Below, piece after piece: positions 17,380 to 25,209 of a DNA stretch of 64,000 nt. The stretch spans positions 248,001 through 312,000 of the forward strand of contig NZ_NFHT01000001.1 of the NCBI RefSeq assembly GCF_002161445.1. The letters run 5' to 3'. The translations under genes and the position numbers were made by a program. The stretch's first letter is position 1. The number at the start of each line of letters is the position of its first letter. Source of the DNA: Alistipes sp. An66. GTDB taxonomy: Bacteria > Bacteroidota > Bacteroidia > Bacteroidales > Rikenellaceae. The notes below the pieces were generated by a model that saw only the letters and a program-made list of their open reading frames with translations, was not told the DNA's origin and did not search any database.

Positions 17380-18606
17380 TCATCCGATGCTGGTGACGTT
17401 GTATTTGGTGATTTCGGAGAGGAAGTACTGCTGCTTCGGATCCTCGGGGTCGTAGTCGAGACCGTCGGCCTTGCGGGCCTCCCAGACCTTCATGTAGATG
17501 GGTTTCGAGCGGGTCGGCGGACGGTTGACGATCTGCAACGACGCGGTGTCGAGCCCCAGCACCGCGGTGATGACGGTGCGGATCGGTTCGGTGAGCTCGG
17601 CCTGCTCGGCGAGGATCACCGTGTTGAGGGCCACTTCGTACTCGTGGAGGATGCGCTCGGCGTTGAATCCCGAGGCGTAGTCCAGCCCGCTGAGGGTCCG
17701 GAACCAGGAGTGCGCCACGACGATGTCGCCGACGGCCTGCTCGTGCAGGGCCTGCCAGTCTCCCTCGTTCTGGGCGGCGATGGGGATGAACCGCGAGTTG
17801 TCGTCGTCGCCTCCGTCGCGGATGACGAACATCACCTGCCCGGGGTTTCCGGCGAACTTCCGCTCGGCCATCCTTACGATGCGTTCGGCCTCGGCCTCGT
17901 TGTCGACCGACGAGTCGAGCATCATCACGCCCGAGAGCTGGAAGGAGTTGTCCAGGCGCGAGATGTTCCAGCGGTCGGTCTTGTAGGCGATTGCCGAGAC
18001 GTTGAATCCGGCGATGTAGGTCGGGACGCCGTAGTGCTCGAACATGGGTTCGTAATCCTTGTAGTGGATGATGGCGCGGAGGGTTCCGTCGTTCTGTGGC
18101 TCGAAGTTCGGATAGAGGGGCAGCGACCGGGCCTCGGAGGCCTTGAACGCCGACCAGTCGTGGTGCAGGAGGATGTGCTCCGAGTCGCGGGCCACGCGGC
18201 AGCGGGAGGCGTCCTGATGGAAGAGCGAGAGGAACGAACGGTCGGCATCGGTGACGATTTCGAGGAAGGCGTTTCCGAAGAGCGATTTGTCGAAGGCGAG
18301 CTTGTTGAGGAGCTGCCGCAGCGTTTCGCCGCTGCCGTTCACGTCCCGGAGGAAGGCGGCCAGAGCGGGCTGCCGGGCCTCGTCGCAGACGAACCCCTTG
18401 CCCGAGATGTAGTCGGCCTTGTCGTTGATGATGCGGCGGTGGGTGGTCGAACGCCGGGCCATCAGCGCGAGCGCCGCGGGGAAGAGGTTGTCGTCGCCCC
18501 AGCGCCAGAAACGGTCGTTTTCGACGCGCACGGCGCCCAGGGTCAGGTAGGGGTCGGTGCGGTTGGCGACGCCTACGGCGGTTTTGAATTTTTTCGCTTT
18601 GCTCAT
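17380..18606 (-). CDS. Phage portal protein
   Basis: 408-residue protein of the Bacteroidetes phage portal type. The N-terminal region (WRWGDDNLFPAAL, then STTHRRIINDKADYISGKGF) and the later WFRTLSGLDYASGFNAE are typical of portals that form the dodecameric DNA gateway at a capsid vertex. The C-terminal half is helical, as expected for portal stems. Its capsid and protease partners lie directly upstream. No terminase gene, the usual partner of a portal, is found in the window. Confidence 0.82.
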   Translation of the reverse strand: MSKAKKFKTAVGVANRTDPYLTLGAVRVENDRFWRWGDDNLFPAALALMARRSTTHRRIINDKADYISGKGFVCDEARQPALAAFLRDVNGSGETLRQLLNKLAFDKSLFGNAFLEIVTDADRSFLSLFHQDASRCRVARDSEHILLHHDWSAFKASEARSLPLYPNFEPQNDGTLRAIIHYKDYEPMFEHYGVPTYIAGFNVSAIAYKTDRWNISRLDNSFQLSGVMMLDSSVDNEAEAERIVRMAERKFAGNPGQVMFVIRDGGDDDNSRFIPIAAQNEGDWQALHEQAVGDIVVAHSWFRTLSGLDYASGFNAERILHEYEVALNTVILAEQAELTEPIRTVITAVLGLDTASLQIVNRPPTRSKPIYMKVWEARKADGLDYDPEDPKQQYFLSEITKYNVTSIG

Positions 18607-18673
18607 GGCGTATACGGGGTTTCGGGGAAGCGCCGCCGCAGCCGGCGGGGCTGCGGGCGGCGTCCGGGGTTGG

Positions 18674-19654
18674 TTACTGTTTGTAGGCGTAGGTGATCAG
18701 GCTCTCGTCGAGGACCGTGCATCCGGCCATGAAGACGGCGCGCTGGCGGTTCTCCATCTCGTCGGGGTTGTACCACATGCGGACCTCGTTTCCGGGCATG
18801 TCGGCGGTGTTGACGGCCATGACGAGGTTGCGGGTGTCGGTGAGCATGCAGAACGACCGGTGGTAGGTGATCAGGCTTTCGAGATAGCTGCCGATCCGGA
18901 CGTCGATGATCGGGATTCCGTGGTAGGCGAGTCGCGGGCGGCCGTTCACCGTGTCGACGTAGGCGGAGTCGACGCCTTTCGAGTCGAGGTACTTTTCGTA
19001 GAGGTGGCAGATGTCCGAGGAGACGAAATAGGCGAGATGTCCGTCGCCCTTCATGTCCTGAACGCGGGGTTCGGCGTTGACCCAGAGCTTGTCGAGCAGT
19101 TCGGCGATGTAGTTGGGGTCTTCCAGGTCGGTGCTCTGGTAGGTGATGTTGTAGACGGCCTGCTCGGTGACGAGATCCTTGATGATTTTGAGGAATCCGT
19201 CGAAGGTGTTGTACCCCGAATCGGCGGAGGTGTCGCCGATCCACATCGTGGCGCGGATGTTTTCGGCGAGGGCCTGCCGGAAGAGTTCGGTTTCGGCCTG
19301 TTCGAGGATCGTGCCGGAGAGATCCTCCATGTTCGTGTCGGTGATGGCCGCGATCTTTTCGTAGACCATCGAGAAGTAGTCGGCGGCGGAGAATCCGATT
19401 TCGGCCTTCACGCGTTGGAGGTCGATGGCTTTTTCGACGCGCTTGGTTGCGGTACCTCCGGCCCAGCCTGCCGAGGTGAACTTCTGGAGGATGTTGCGCT
19501 GTCCGTCCCAGAGCTGGATATGGGTGGACTGGGGCATGTTGTAAAGGACGCGCACGCCGAGTTCCTGGGCCGAATCGCCGGTCAGAATGGGGCGGAAGAA
19601 GATGTTTTCGAGGTCGGAACCGGTGTACTGTTTCGAATTTTCAAGGTAAGTCAT
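18674..19654 (-). CDS. Putative major capsid protein
   Basis: 326-residue protein placed between the protease and portal genes. Features compatible with a capsid subunit are its length, the N-terminal arm and mixed alpha/beta pattern, and segments such as RVLYNMPQSTHIQLWDG and YHGIPIIDVRIGSYLESLI. I do not see an unambiguous HK97 signature, so the call relies on gene order and the phage context. The ATG at 19654 follows the protease gene by 95 bases, the largest gap inside the cassette, which may carry a strong ribosome-binding site or promoter for high expression. Confidence 0.65.
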   Translation of the reverse strand: MTYLENSKQYTGSDLENIFFRPILTGDSAQELGVRVLYNMPQSTHIQLWDGQRNILQKFTSAGWAGGTATKRVEKAIDLQRVKAEIGFSAADYFSMVYEKIAAITDTNMEDLSGTILEQAETELFRQALAENIRATMWIGDTSADSGYNTFDGFLKIIKDLVTEQAVYNITYQSTDLEDPNYIAELLDKLWVNAEPRVQDMKGDGHLAYFVSSDICHLYEKYLDSKGVDSAYVDTVNGRPRLAYHGIPIIDVRIGSYLESLITYHRSFCMLTDTRNLVMAVNTADMPGNEVRMWYNPDEMENRQRAVFMAGCTVLDESLITYAYKQ

Positions 19655-19749
19655 GGTTTTTGTGTTTTTTTGAGGGTTTATGAATCGGTTTCGGACCGGG
19701 GATTTCCCGCAGTCCGGTATCGTATGTGAGGTTGGGAGGGGGCCGGTCG

Positions 19750-20622
19750 TCAGTTGCGGAAGCATTTGGCGTCTTCGGCGTAGGCGCGTTCGTTGGCCGA
19801 GCGGAGGGCTTCGCCGCAGGAGGGATCCTCGCAGGGAAGAACCCGGGTCGGGGTGATCCGTTTCCGGGTCTCCTGCGCGGCGACGGCCGAACGGCGGTGC
19901 AGCTCCCGCAGTTCGTCGGCGGTGTGGAGGATGTTCCGGTCGGCGGCGGGCTGTCCGGCGGGCTTCACGCCGATCTCGGCGAGCAGACGGCGCCATCCGC
20001 GTGCGAGGTTCCGGGCCAGCGATGCGGGCTCCTGTGCGGCGGTTTCGATCACGCGGTCTGCGAGCCCCGCCTCGACGGCCTCCCGGGGTGAGAGCCATCG
20101 TCCGTTTCCGTTGTTCTCGGCCATGAGGGCCGCGAACTCCTCGTCGGGGCGTCCCGAACGGGCGGCGTAAACCGCGGCGATGCGGGCGTCGGTCTGCCGC
20201 AGGAGTTCGATTTCGCCGGCGATTTCCGCGGCGTTTCCCTCCGTGGCGCAGATCGAGTTGTGGATCAGGTAGAGAGCGTTTTCCGAGATTTCGCGCCCGC
20301 CTTCCGAGGCGGCCTGTGCGATGATCGTGGCAGCCGAGGCGGTGTATCCGTAGCAGCGGGTTACGATGCGTGCGGAGAGCTGGCGGAGGGCGTCGAGGAT
20401 CAGCAGGGCGTCGTTGACATCGCCGCCCGTGGAGCGGATGTTGACCACGACCAGCGGGGCGTCGATCTCGGCGATGCGTTTCAGGGCGTCGCGGAACCGT
20501 TCATAGGTGGCCACGCGGGCGTCGGGGTCATCGAACTGCCACTCTTCGGGGATTCCGATCGTCCCTTCGATGTCGATCTGGCATACGTCGGAGGCGTTGT
20601 TGATTTGGATTTCCGATTTCAT
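19750..20622 (-). CDS. ClpP-like phage head-maturation protease
   Basis: 290-residue protein. Residues 15-190 form a ClpP/crotonase-fold serine protease domain: NIRSTGGDVNDALL gives the oxyanion loop, S96 in GYTASAATII the likely nucleophile, and H121 in YLIHNS the catalytic histidine. The third acidic residue is not certain. Phage proteases of this kind cleave scaffold and capsid arms. The C-terminal 90 residues are charged and may act as scaffold, as in protease-scaffold fusions. Lies just upstream of the capsid candidate and 3 bases after the small helical gene. Confidence 0.85.
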   Translation of the reverse strand: MKSEIQINNASDVCQIDIEGTIGIPEEWQFDDPDARVATYERFRDALKRIAEIDAPLVVVNIRSTGGDVNDALLILDALRQLSARIVTRCYGYTASAATIIAQAASEGGREISENALYLIHNSICATEGNAAEIAGEIELLRQTDARIAAVYAARSGRPDEEFAALMAENNGNGRWLSPREAVEAGLADRVIETAAQEPASLARNLARGWRRLLAEIGVKPAGQPAADRNILHTADELRELHRRSAVAAQETRKRITPTRVLPCEDPSCGEALRSANERAYAEDAKCFRN

Positions 20623-20625
20623 GAT

Positions 20626-20886
20626 TCAGTTTTTGAAGGAGTTGTAAAATGCGTTTCGTGCCTTTTCGTAGGAGCAGCAGAAAGTCTCGGCTGCGACTTC
20701 GAGCGCTTCGCAGCGGGGCACGCCCGACCGCTGCAAACGTTCCACCTCGTCGCGGATGGCCCGGCGTTCGCAGGCCCGGCGGCTGATGAGCCCCGCTTCG
20801 AGGAGTTTGAGTACGGCCTGACGTCCGGTCAGACCCTTCACTTCGCGGAAGAGCGTCTCCGCGAGCCGTTCGTCGAGCCGAGTCAT
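20626..20886 (-). CDS. Small helical (HTH-like) protein of the phage cassette
   Basis: 86-residue, all-helical, highly charged protein. The pattern ACERRAIRDEVERLQRSG then EALEVAAETFCCSYEKARN resembles small helix-turn-helix proteins common in Bacteroidetes phages and mobile DNA. It starts at 20886 with an ATGA overlap with the stop of the 786-residue gene and ends 3 bases before the protease, so it is tightly coupled to structural genes. It could be a regulator or a small structural or DNA-binding factor; I cannot decide. Confidence 0.55.
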   Translation of the reverse strand: MTRLDERLAETLFREVKGLTGRQAVLKLLEAGLISRRACERRAIRDEVERLQRSGVPRCEALEVAAETFCCSYEKARNAFYNSFKN

Positions 20887-23243
20887 GCTTCTGCGATTCG
20901 TTCGAACGTACACCGTGCTGCGCCCTTTTGCGGATCGTACTCTCCGATGCTGCGGAGTGCGGCGCGGACGACTCCGGTCCCGGTGTCGATCCGGAACGCG
21001 GAGCGGATGTCGGGGGCTCCGGTTCCGGGCGAGAAGAGAGCTTCGAACTCGTGGGGAGCGATGCGCAGGGAGACCGAGATCCGCTCTCCGGACTCTTCGC
21101 GCCGCACCTGCCGGTCGTAGAAGCGATGGAGGCCCCGGGCGCCGTCTCGGTCCTCGAATCCCAGCGTGAAGGGCTCCGTCTCATCGTCCCCGGCGAAGAG
21201 GAACGCCGCCAGCGGGTATTCGTTCCGTCCCGAGGGATATCCCCACCGCTCCCCTTCGGGCAGGGCCTTGATGCCGAAGTAGCGGACGATGCGGGGCGTG
21301 AAGTTGGCGCCGTCGTCTTCCGCGTCGTCGCGGTCGCCGACTTGCAGGAGCAGTGCCGAGGGTGCGTTCAGGTAGTGGCCCAGGGAGTTGAGCGTCGGTG
21401 CGAACAGCAGATTCCGGAGCTCCTTTTCACCCCGCAGTGCGGCATAGGAGGGGGTGTCGTGGCTCCATGCTCCGAGGGTGGTCTCCTCTTCGGTGTCGAA
21501 GCGGGTCACGGCGCCGTCTCCGTCCTGAAACCGCCATGTACGGATTTCGTGGATCTCCGGGGCGATCTGCTTCCGGACGATCGGTTGCGAGCGGTCCGTG
21601 CGCCGGCTCCAATCGACCGTCGGGCCGACGCCGAAGAACTCCTCTTCGGGTTCGATCCGTACCGTGCGGGTCTCCTCTTCGGTGTGGAAGCGGAGGTTGA
21701 AGAGATGGGCGACGGCTTCGAGGAGCTCCGACTGGCGGATGTCGTAGCGGACGACGTCCGGGAATTTGACGATTGATCCGAAGGCGGGTCCCGGGAGGAA
21801 GATCGGGCGGAGCGAGCACTCCTTGTGCAGCGTGATCTCCATGCCCTGCTGTGCGCCGGCGAAATAGATCTGATTGAAGTATTTGGGCGATGTGGGGGAG
21901 ATGGTCTCCGAGGGGGTCCGGAGCCGCACCTCGACGGTTGTTTTGCCCGTTTCTCCGATGTATCCGTTGTAGAGGGCCCAGTCGCCCGTGTAGTCGACCC
22001 ATTGGGATCCCTGGAGGATCTGCAAGCTGGGATCGGCGACCGTTCCGTCCGAGGGGGTGGTCACCAGGGCCGAGCGGGCGGCAAAGGAGGTCCAGATGAT
22101 GTCGGTCAGACTGTTGCGGGTATAGAGGAGGCGGTACTGGGCCCCGTCCACGTGGTCGAAGACGATCACGCGGTAGGAGAATCCGAGTGTGATTTCGTTG
22201 CGGAGATCCTGGTAGCGGTTGGCCAGCTGGAAGACGAATTCGGCTCCGGGTCCGAGGTAGAGGGTGTCGAATCCGGTGAGGCGGGTCCGCGAGCGGATGC
22301 GGTGGTCGGTGGTGTATTTCAGGTAGAATTCGAATCCGGCCTTGATCTCCGAGGGGGGCGTGAATACGATCTTTCCGTTGTCGGTGGCGAAGCAGTTGCC
22401 GTTGTTGTAGAGTCCGCTGATGGCTTCGCCGTCGACGTCGATGCTTTGGGGCGTGGCCGTGTCGACGATGTTCCCCACGGTGTTGGCCAGCGCCTTGGGG
22501 TTTGCGGAGACGCGTCCCAAGCTGCTTGCGGCGGCGGTTGCGGGACCGAGCCGGCGGGCCGAGAATCCCATCCGGTTGACGGCTGCGGCGGTGTCTCGCG
22601 AGGCGTAGGCGCCGCTGATGTAGAGCGATCGGAAGAATTCCGAGTCGAGGAACCGGCTCTCGATGCGGTATCCGGCGTCCGAGAATATCTTTTCGACGAG
22701 TGTGGCCAGGTGCAGGAAGGGGTGGTAATCCTCCACGGCGAGGAACCGTTCGGCGGGGAGCAGGTCCGTGGAGCTGTTCTGCTGTTCGTATTCGTCGCGG
22801 TGGACGGGGAAGAAGCGGACGGGCGTGTCGTTCGACCAACTCTGCCAGATGTCCGTCGGTGTCAGCCGGATGTTCCAGTCGATGCCCAGGTCTTCGAGTT
22901 TGCGGCGTACGGCCTGTTCGGCCCAGTCGGCACCGCCGTTGCGGATTTCGAGTTCGAACCCGTTGTCCGTCACGGCCAGCAGGCGGACGCTGCCTCCGAT
23001 CAACCGGGCCCCCTCTGCCGCGAGCTCGGCCCGATGCAGCGAGTCGTTGAATCGTTCGGCCGTATCGGGATCCTCGGCGAATCGGAGGATCGATCGGTTG
23101 CGCTTCGTGATCGGGATTTCGATTTTCAACGACCGTCCTTCGCGTGCGCCGTCGACCGATTCGGTGCTGGCGGCATCGTATCCGGGTATGGCGATCGGAC
23201 TCTCGCCGAGGTCGCAGTTCTGTCCGTCGATTTTCAGTTCCAT
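20883..23243 (-). CDS. Large phage tail/baseplate-like protein
   Basis: 786-residue protein without a signal peptide or enzymatic motif. The N-terminus (ELKIDGQNCDLGES) and a segment near residue 190 (YHPFLHLATLVEKIFSDAGY) resemble large tail-tip or baseplate proteins of Bacteroidetes prophages; the rest is mostly beta-strand, as expected for a tail or receptor-binding structure. The ATG at 23243 overlaps the end of the preceding tail-like gene by 10 bases, and its stop overlaps the next gene by 4. Its exact place in a virion is not established. Confidence 0.65.
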   Translation of the reverse strand: MELKIDGQNCDLGESPIAIPGYDAASTESVDGAREGRSLKIEIPITKRNRSILRFAEDPDTAERFNDSLHRAELAAEGARLIGGSVRLLAVTDNGFELEIRNGGADWAEQAVRRKLEDLGIDWNIRLTPTDIWQSWSNDTPVRFFPVHRDEYEQQNSSTDLLPAERFLAVEDYHPFLHLATLVEKIFSDAGYRIESRFLDSEFFRSLYISGAYASRDTAAAVNRMGFSARRLGPATAAASSLGRVSANPKALANTVGNIVDTATPQSIDVDGEAISGLYNNGNCFATDNGKIVFTPPSEIKAGFEFYLKYTTDHRIRSRTRLTGFDTLYLGPGAEFVFQLANRYQDLRNEITLGFSYRVIVFDHVDGAQYRLLYTRNSLTDIIWTSFAARSALVTTPSDGTVADPSLQILQGSQWVDYTGDWALYNGYIGETGKTTVEVRLRTPSETISPTSPKYFNQIYFAGAQQGMEITLHKECSLRPIFLPGPAFGSIVKFPDVVRYDIRQSELLEAVAHLFNLRFHTEEETRTVRIEPEEEFFGVGPTVDWSRRTDRSQPIVRKQIAPEIHEIRTWRFQDGDGAVTRFDTEEETTLGAWSHDTPSYAALRGEKELRNLLFAPTLNSLGHYLNAPSALLLQVGDRDDAEDDGANFTPRIVRYFGIKALPEGERWGYPSGRNEYPLAAFLFAGDDETEPFTLGFEDRDGARGLHRFYDRQVRREESGERISVSLRIAPHEFEALFSPGTGAPDIRSAFRIDTGTGVVRAALRSIGEYDPQKGAARCTFERIAEA

Positions 23244-24199
23244 GAGGGGTTGTTTTTGGGTCGTACGACAATTTCCAGCGAGCAGAGCATGCCGTGGCGC
23301 TGGATCACGGCCTCTTCGGAGCGGACGTCTACCGGGACGTACTCCCCGTTGCGGAGGATCCACACTTCGGGCGAGAGGAGCAGTCCGGCCAGTGCCTCCA
23401 ACGTCTCCGGAGTTTCGTAGGCGGATTCGAGCACCGTTTCGCGGAGGGACTCCGCAGCCGTTACGAGAAGGCCATCAATTCCTTCGGCGCGCTGCTTGGA
23501 GACACGGAGCGTGGTGGAGCGGATCACCGGGAAGGAGTAGTGCTCGATGGATCCGGCGCAGCTTCTCCACGCGATGCGGAGGGCCTCCTGCGCGGCGGGG
23601 ATGAGCGTGTATGTGACCGTTCCGCAGGCTCCGGCGTCGACCGTCAGGGTTTCGCAGCCGGGGAAATCGCCGGTGTCGAGGCGGAAAACATGGAGTCCGG
23701 CCCCGGCTTCGCGGAAACTCTCGGCCGTGGCGCTTCCTGCGGCCCATCCGGAGACCGTCACGGCGCAGTCGCCGTCGGTCAGCAGGGTCAGTTCGTCGCA
23801 GGCGCCTTCGGGGATGAGCCGTTCGAGGGGCATGGAGGTGCGGATGGCGGGCGCCGTGGCGGGGCCTTCTCCGGGGATGAACGTGCGGGCGGGGGCCGTT
23901 GCTTCGGCGGATCCGCTGCCAGCGGGTCCGGCCTCGACGCGGACGGCCGCCGTGCGGTCCGGGGCGGCGTGAAAACCGGACGCACCGGTCGTCGGGGAGA
24001 ATTGCAGATTCCGGCGCACCACGGGGGCGATGTCGACGTCGGCCGAGACTGTTGCCGTCAGCCGTTTGGCACCGTACAGTGCACCGGAGTTCTCGTCGTA
24101 AATGCGGATGTCGATGTCGGCGGCAGTCTCCTGTTCGACGACATAGCGGACCTCGGAACCGAGGGGCGCATACTGGGGCGGGATTTGGGTGAATTGCAT
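23234..24199 (-). CDS. Phage distal-tail-like protein
   Basis: 321-residue, beta-rich protein and first gene of the cassette. The N-terminus (FTQIPPQYAPLGSEVRYVVE) and the C-terminal region (CAGSIEHYSFPVIRS, then SPEVWILRNGEYVPVDV) are like proteins encoded in the tail modules of Bacteroidetes phages, possibly distal-tail (Dit-like) subunits. The middle (residues 75-130) is an Ala/Pro/Thr-rich linker. No tape-measure gene precedes it; upstream is a 380-base non-coding region, so this is the presumed start of the transcript. Confidence 0.6.
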   Translation of the reverse strand: MQFTQIPPQYAPLGSEVRYVVEQETAADIDIRIYDENSGALYGAKRLTATVSADVDIAPVVRRNLQFSPTTGASGFHAAPDRTAAVRVEAGPAGSGSAEATAPARTFIPGEGPATAPAIRTSMPLERLIPEGACDELTLLTDGDCAVTVSGWAAGSATAESFREAGAGLHVFRLDTGDFPGCETLTVDAGACGTVTYTLIPAAQEALRIAWRSCAGSIEHYSFPVIRSTTLRVSKQRAEGIDGLLVTAAESLRETVLESAYETPETLEALAGLLLSPEVWILRNGEYVPVDVRSEEAVIQRHGMLCSLEIVVRPKNNPSWN

Positions 24200-24330
24200 G
24201 GCGGAAGATTTTTTGGAAGAGAGATGAAAGAGGGGGATGAATGGTTCCGGGAGATGGGAGAGGGGCGGAACGAGGGACGGAAAAGGGCGGAGAGAGCCTG
24301 CGTCGGAGAGGGGTGAGGGAGGGGTCGACC
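24200..24330. repeat. Polypurine stretch upstream of the phage cassette
   Basis: About 120 bases rich in A/G on the plus strand (polypyrimidine in cassette sense), with GAGAGG-like words. No gene is seen. It separates the cassette start from the DnaA-box-like cluster and resembles the tract at 10350-10470. Confidence 0.55.
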
Positions 24331-24333
24331 GTG

Positions 24334-24543
24334 TGTGGATAACGTGTCGAAAAAGTGTTGATAATTGGTAATAATATGCGGCAAGCAGCTTGAAGACAGT
24401 AAATTCCCGATGTCGATAACTTGCCGGAAACCCCGACCGGGGTGTGGATTGCAGGACAAATATACGACGCCGCCTACCCCCTTGTCAAGAGGGCGGCGCA
24501 CTTTTTCCAAAAATTATGGAAAAATTTTCGCAAAAAAGTCTTA
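24334..24543. other. DnaA-box-like cluster with AT-rich stretch (candidate replication origin)
   Basis: Three same-orientation 9-mers share TGTNGATAA: TGTGGATAA at 24334-24342 (exact complement of the DnaA box TTATCCACA), TGTTGATAA at 24356-24364 and TGTCGATAA at 24411-24419. A weaker TGTGGATTG lies at 24443-24451. About 50 bases on, 24500-24543 is a very AT-rich run that could serve as an unwinding element. To the left genes run mostly leftwards and to the right mostly rightwards. By spot counts on the plus strand I see no clear GC-skew reversal, so origin status is only a hypothesis. Confidence 0.45.
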
Positions 24544-24549
24544 CCTTTG
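24542..24549 (+). promoter_or_regulatory. -7 element for the MqnA-like gene
   Basis: TACCTTTG, about 30 bases before the ATG, fits TAnnTTTG. It directly abuts the AT-rich stretch. No clear -33 box. Confidence 0.55.
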
Positions 24550-24579
24550 TTTCGCGAACCAACATTTACAATCGTATGG

Positions 24580-25137
24580 ATGATGGTCACAGTTCCCCGT
24601 ATAGCCGTTGTGTCGTGTTTGAGCACGACGCCATTCATCTATGGTATCCAGCACGAGGGTAATCTCCGTGCCGAACTGCTGTTGTCCGATCCATCCGAAA
24701 TCCTCCGCCTCTTTTCCGACCGTCGGGCCGATCTGGCCCTGATCCCGGCCTCCGCCTACCCGACGCTGAACGGCGCCCGTATCGTCACGGAATACTGCGT
24801 CGGCGGCGTTCCCGGGTCGCTCCCGGAGCTGCTGGCGAGCGACGATCCGCTGGTCGCGGGGTGGAAGCCCTACGGGAAGCTCCCCTGCGCCTTCGCGCTG
24901 TGGGTTGCCGCTCCGGAGGTGGATCCCGAGACCGTCGAAGCGCTGCAACATGCCCTGACCTACGGTCTGGAACACGGTTACGAGGCGATTCTGGAATCTC
25001 CCTACGGAGACGATCCGGGTCGTGCCTACGAAGGACTCTCCCGTTTCGACTACATTTTCGACAATCAGAAGGACAAGGCCCTCAAAAAGTTCTGGGATTC
25101 GGGGCAGAAGGTGGCTCCGAGGAGCAATCCCGGGTGA
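24580..25137 (+). CDS. MqnA/MqnD-family protein with internal deletion
   Basis: 185-residue relative of the futalosine-pathway menaquinone enzyme MqnA (VitK2_biosynth fold). The N-terminal lobe (VVSCLSTTPFIYGI, then DLALIPASAYP and EYCVGG) and the C-terminal lobe (KLPCAFALWVA, then ALTYGLEHG and DYIFDNQKDKALKKF) are recognisable. Normal MqnA proteins are about 250-280 residues; the middle section that follows the CIG motif and contains the SRTS substrate loop is missing, about 60-70 residues. The frame is continuous, so this is not a frameshift. It may be inactive or have a changed role. Start chosen at the first of two adjacent ATGs. Confidence 0.75.
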   Translation: MMVTVPRIAVVSCLSTTPFIYGIQHEGNLRAELLLSDPSEILRLFSDRRADLALIPASAYPTLNGARIVTEYCVGGVPGSLPELLASDDPLVAGWKPYGKLPCAFALWVAAPEVDPETVEALQHALTYGLEHGYEAILESPYGDDPGRAYEGLSRFDYIFDNQKDKALKKFWDSGQKVAPRSNPG

Positions 25138-25209
25138 AGAGCGTAGCGGACCCGGGTGTCCGCCTCTCTTTCCGCACGGATTCACGAACTTCCTAACAGA
25201 GAGCCTTTC

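Larger units (their letters stand above)
16017..24199 (-). mobile_element. Compact phage-morphogenesis cassette (prophage remnant or domesticated particle genes)
   Basis: Nine same-strand, tightly spaced or overlapping genes. In transcription order they are: two tail/baseplate-like proteins, a small helical protein, a ClpP-like prohead protease, a major capsid candidate, a portal, a connector-like protein, a holin and a P5-like lysin. All reading frames are intact. No terminase, tape measure, integrase, excisionase, repressor or replication gene is seen inside or at either edge, and I found no flanking attachment repeat by eye. Base composition is like the host. Confidence 0.8.

Noticed and set aside
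24334-24451. Calling the DnaA-box-like cluster a proven chromosomal origin
   Set aside because: Hand counts of G and C in lines on both sides show no convincing skew reversal, and dnaA is not in the window; it is kept only as a candidate.
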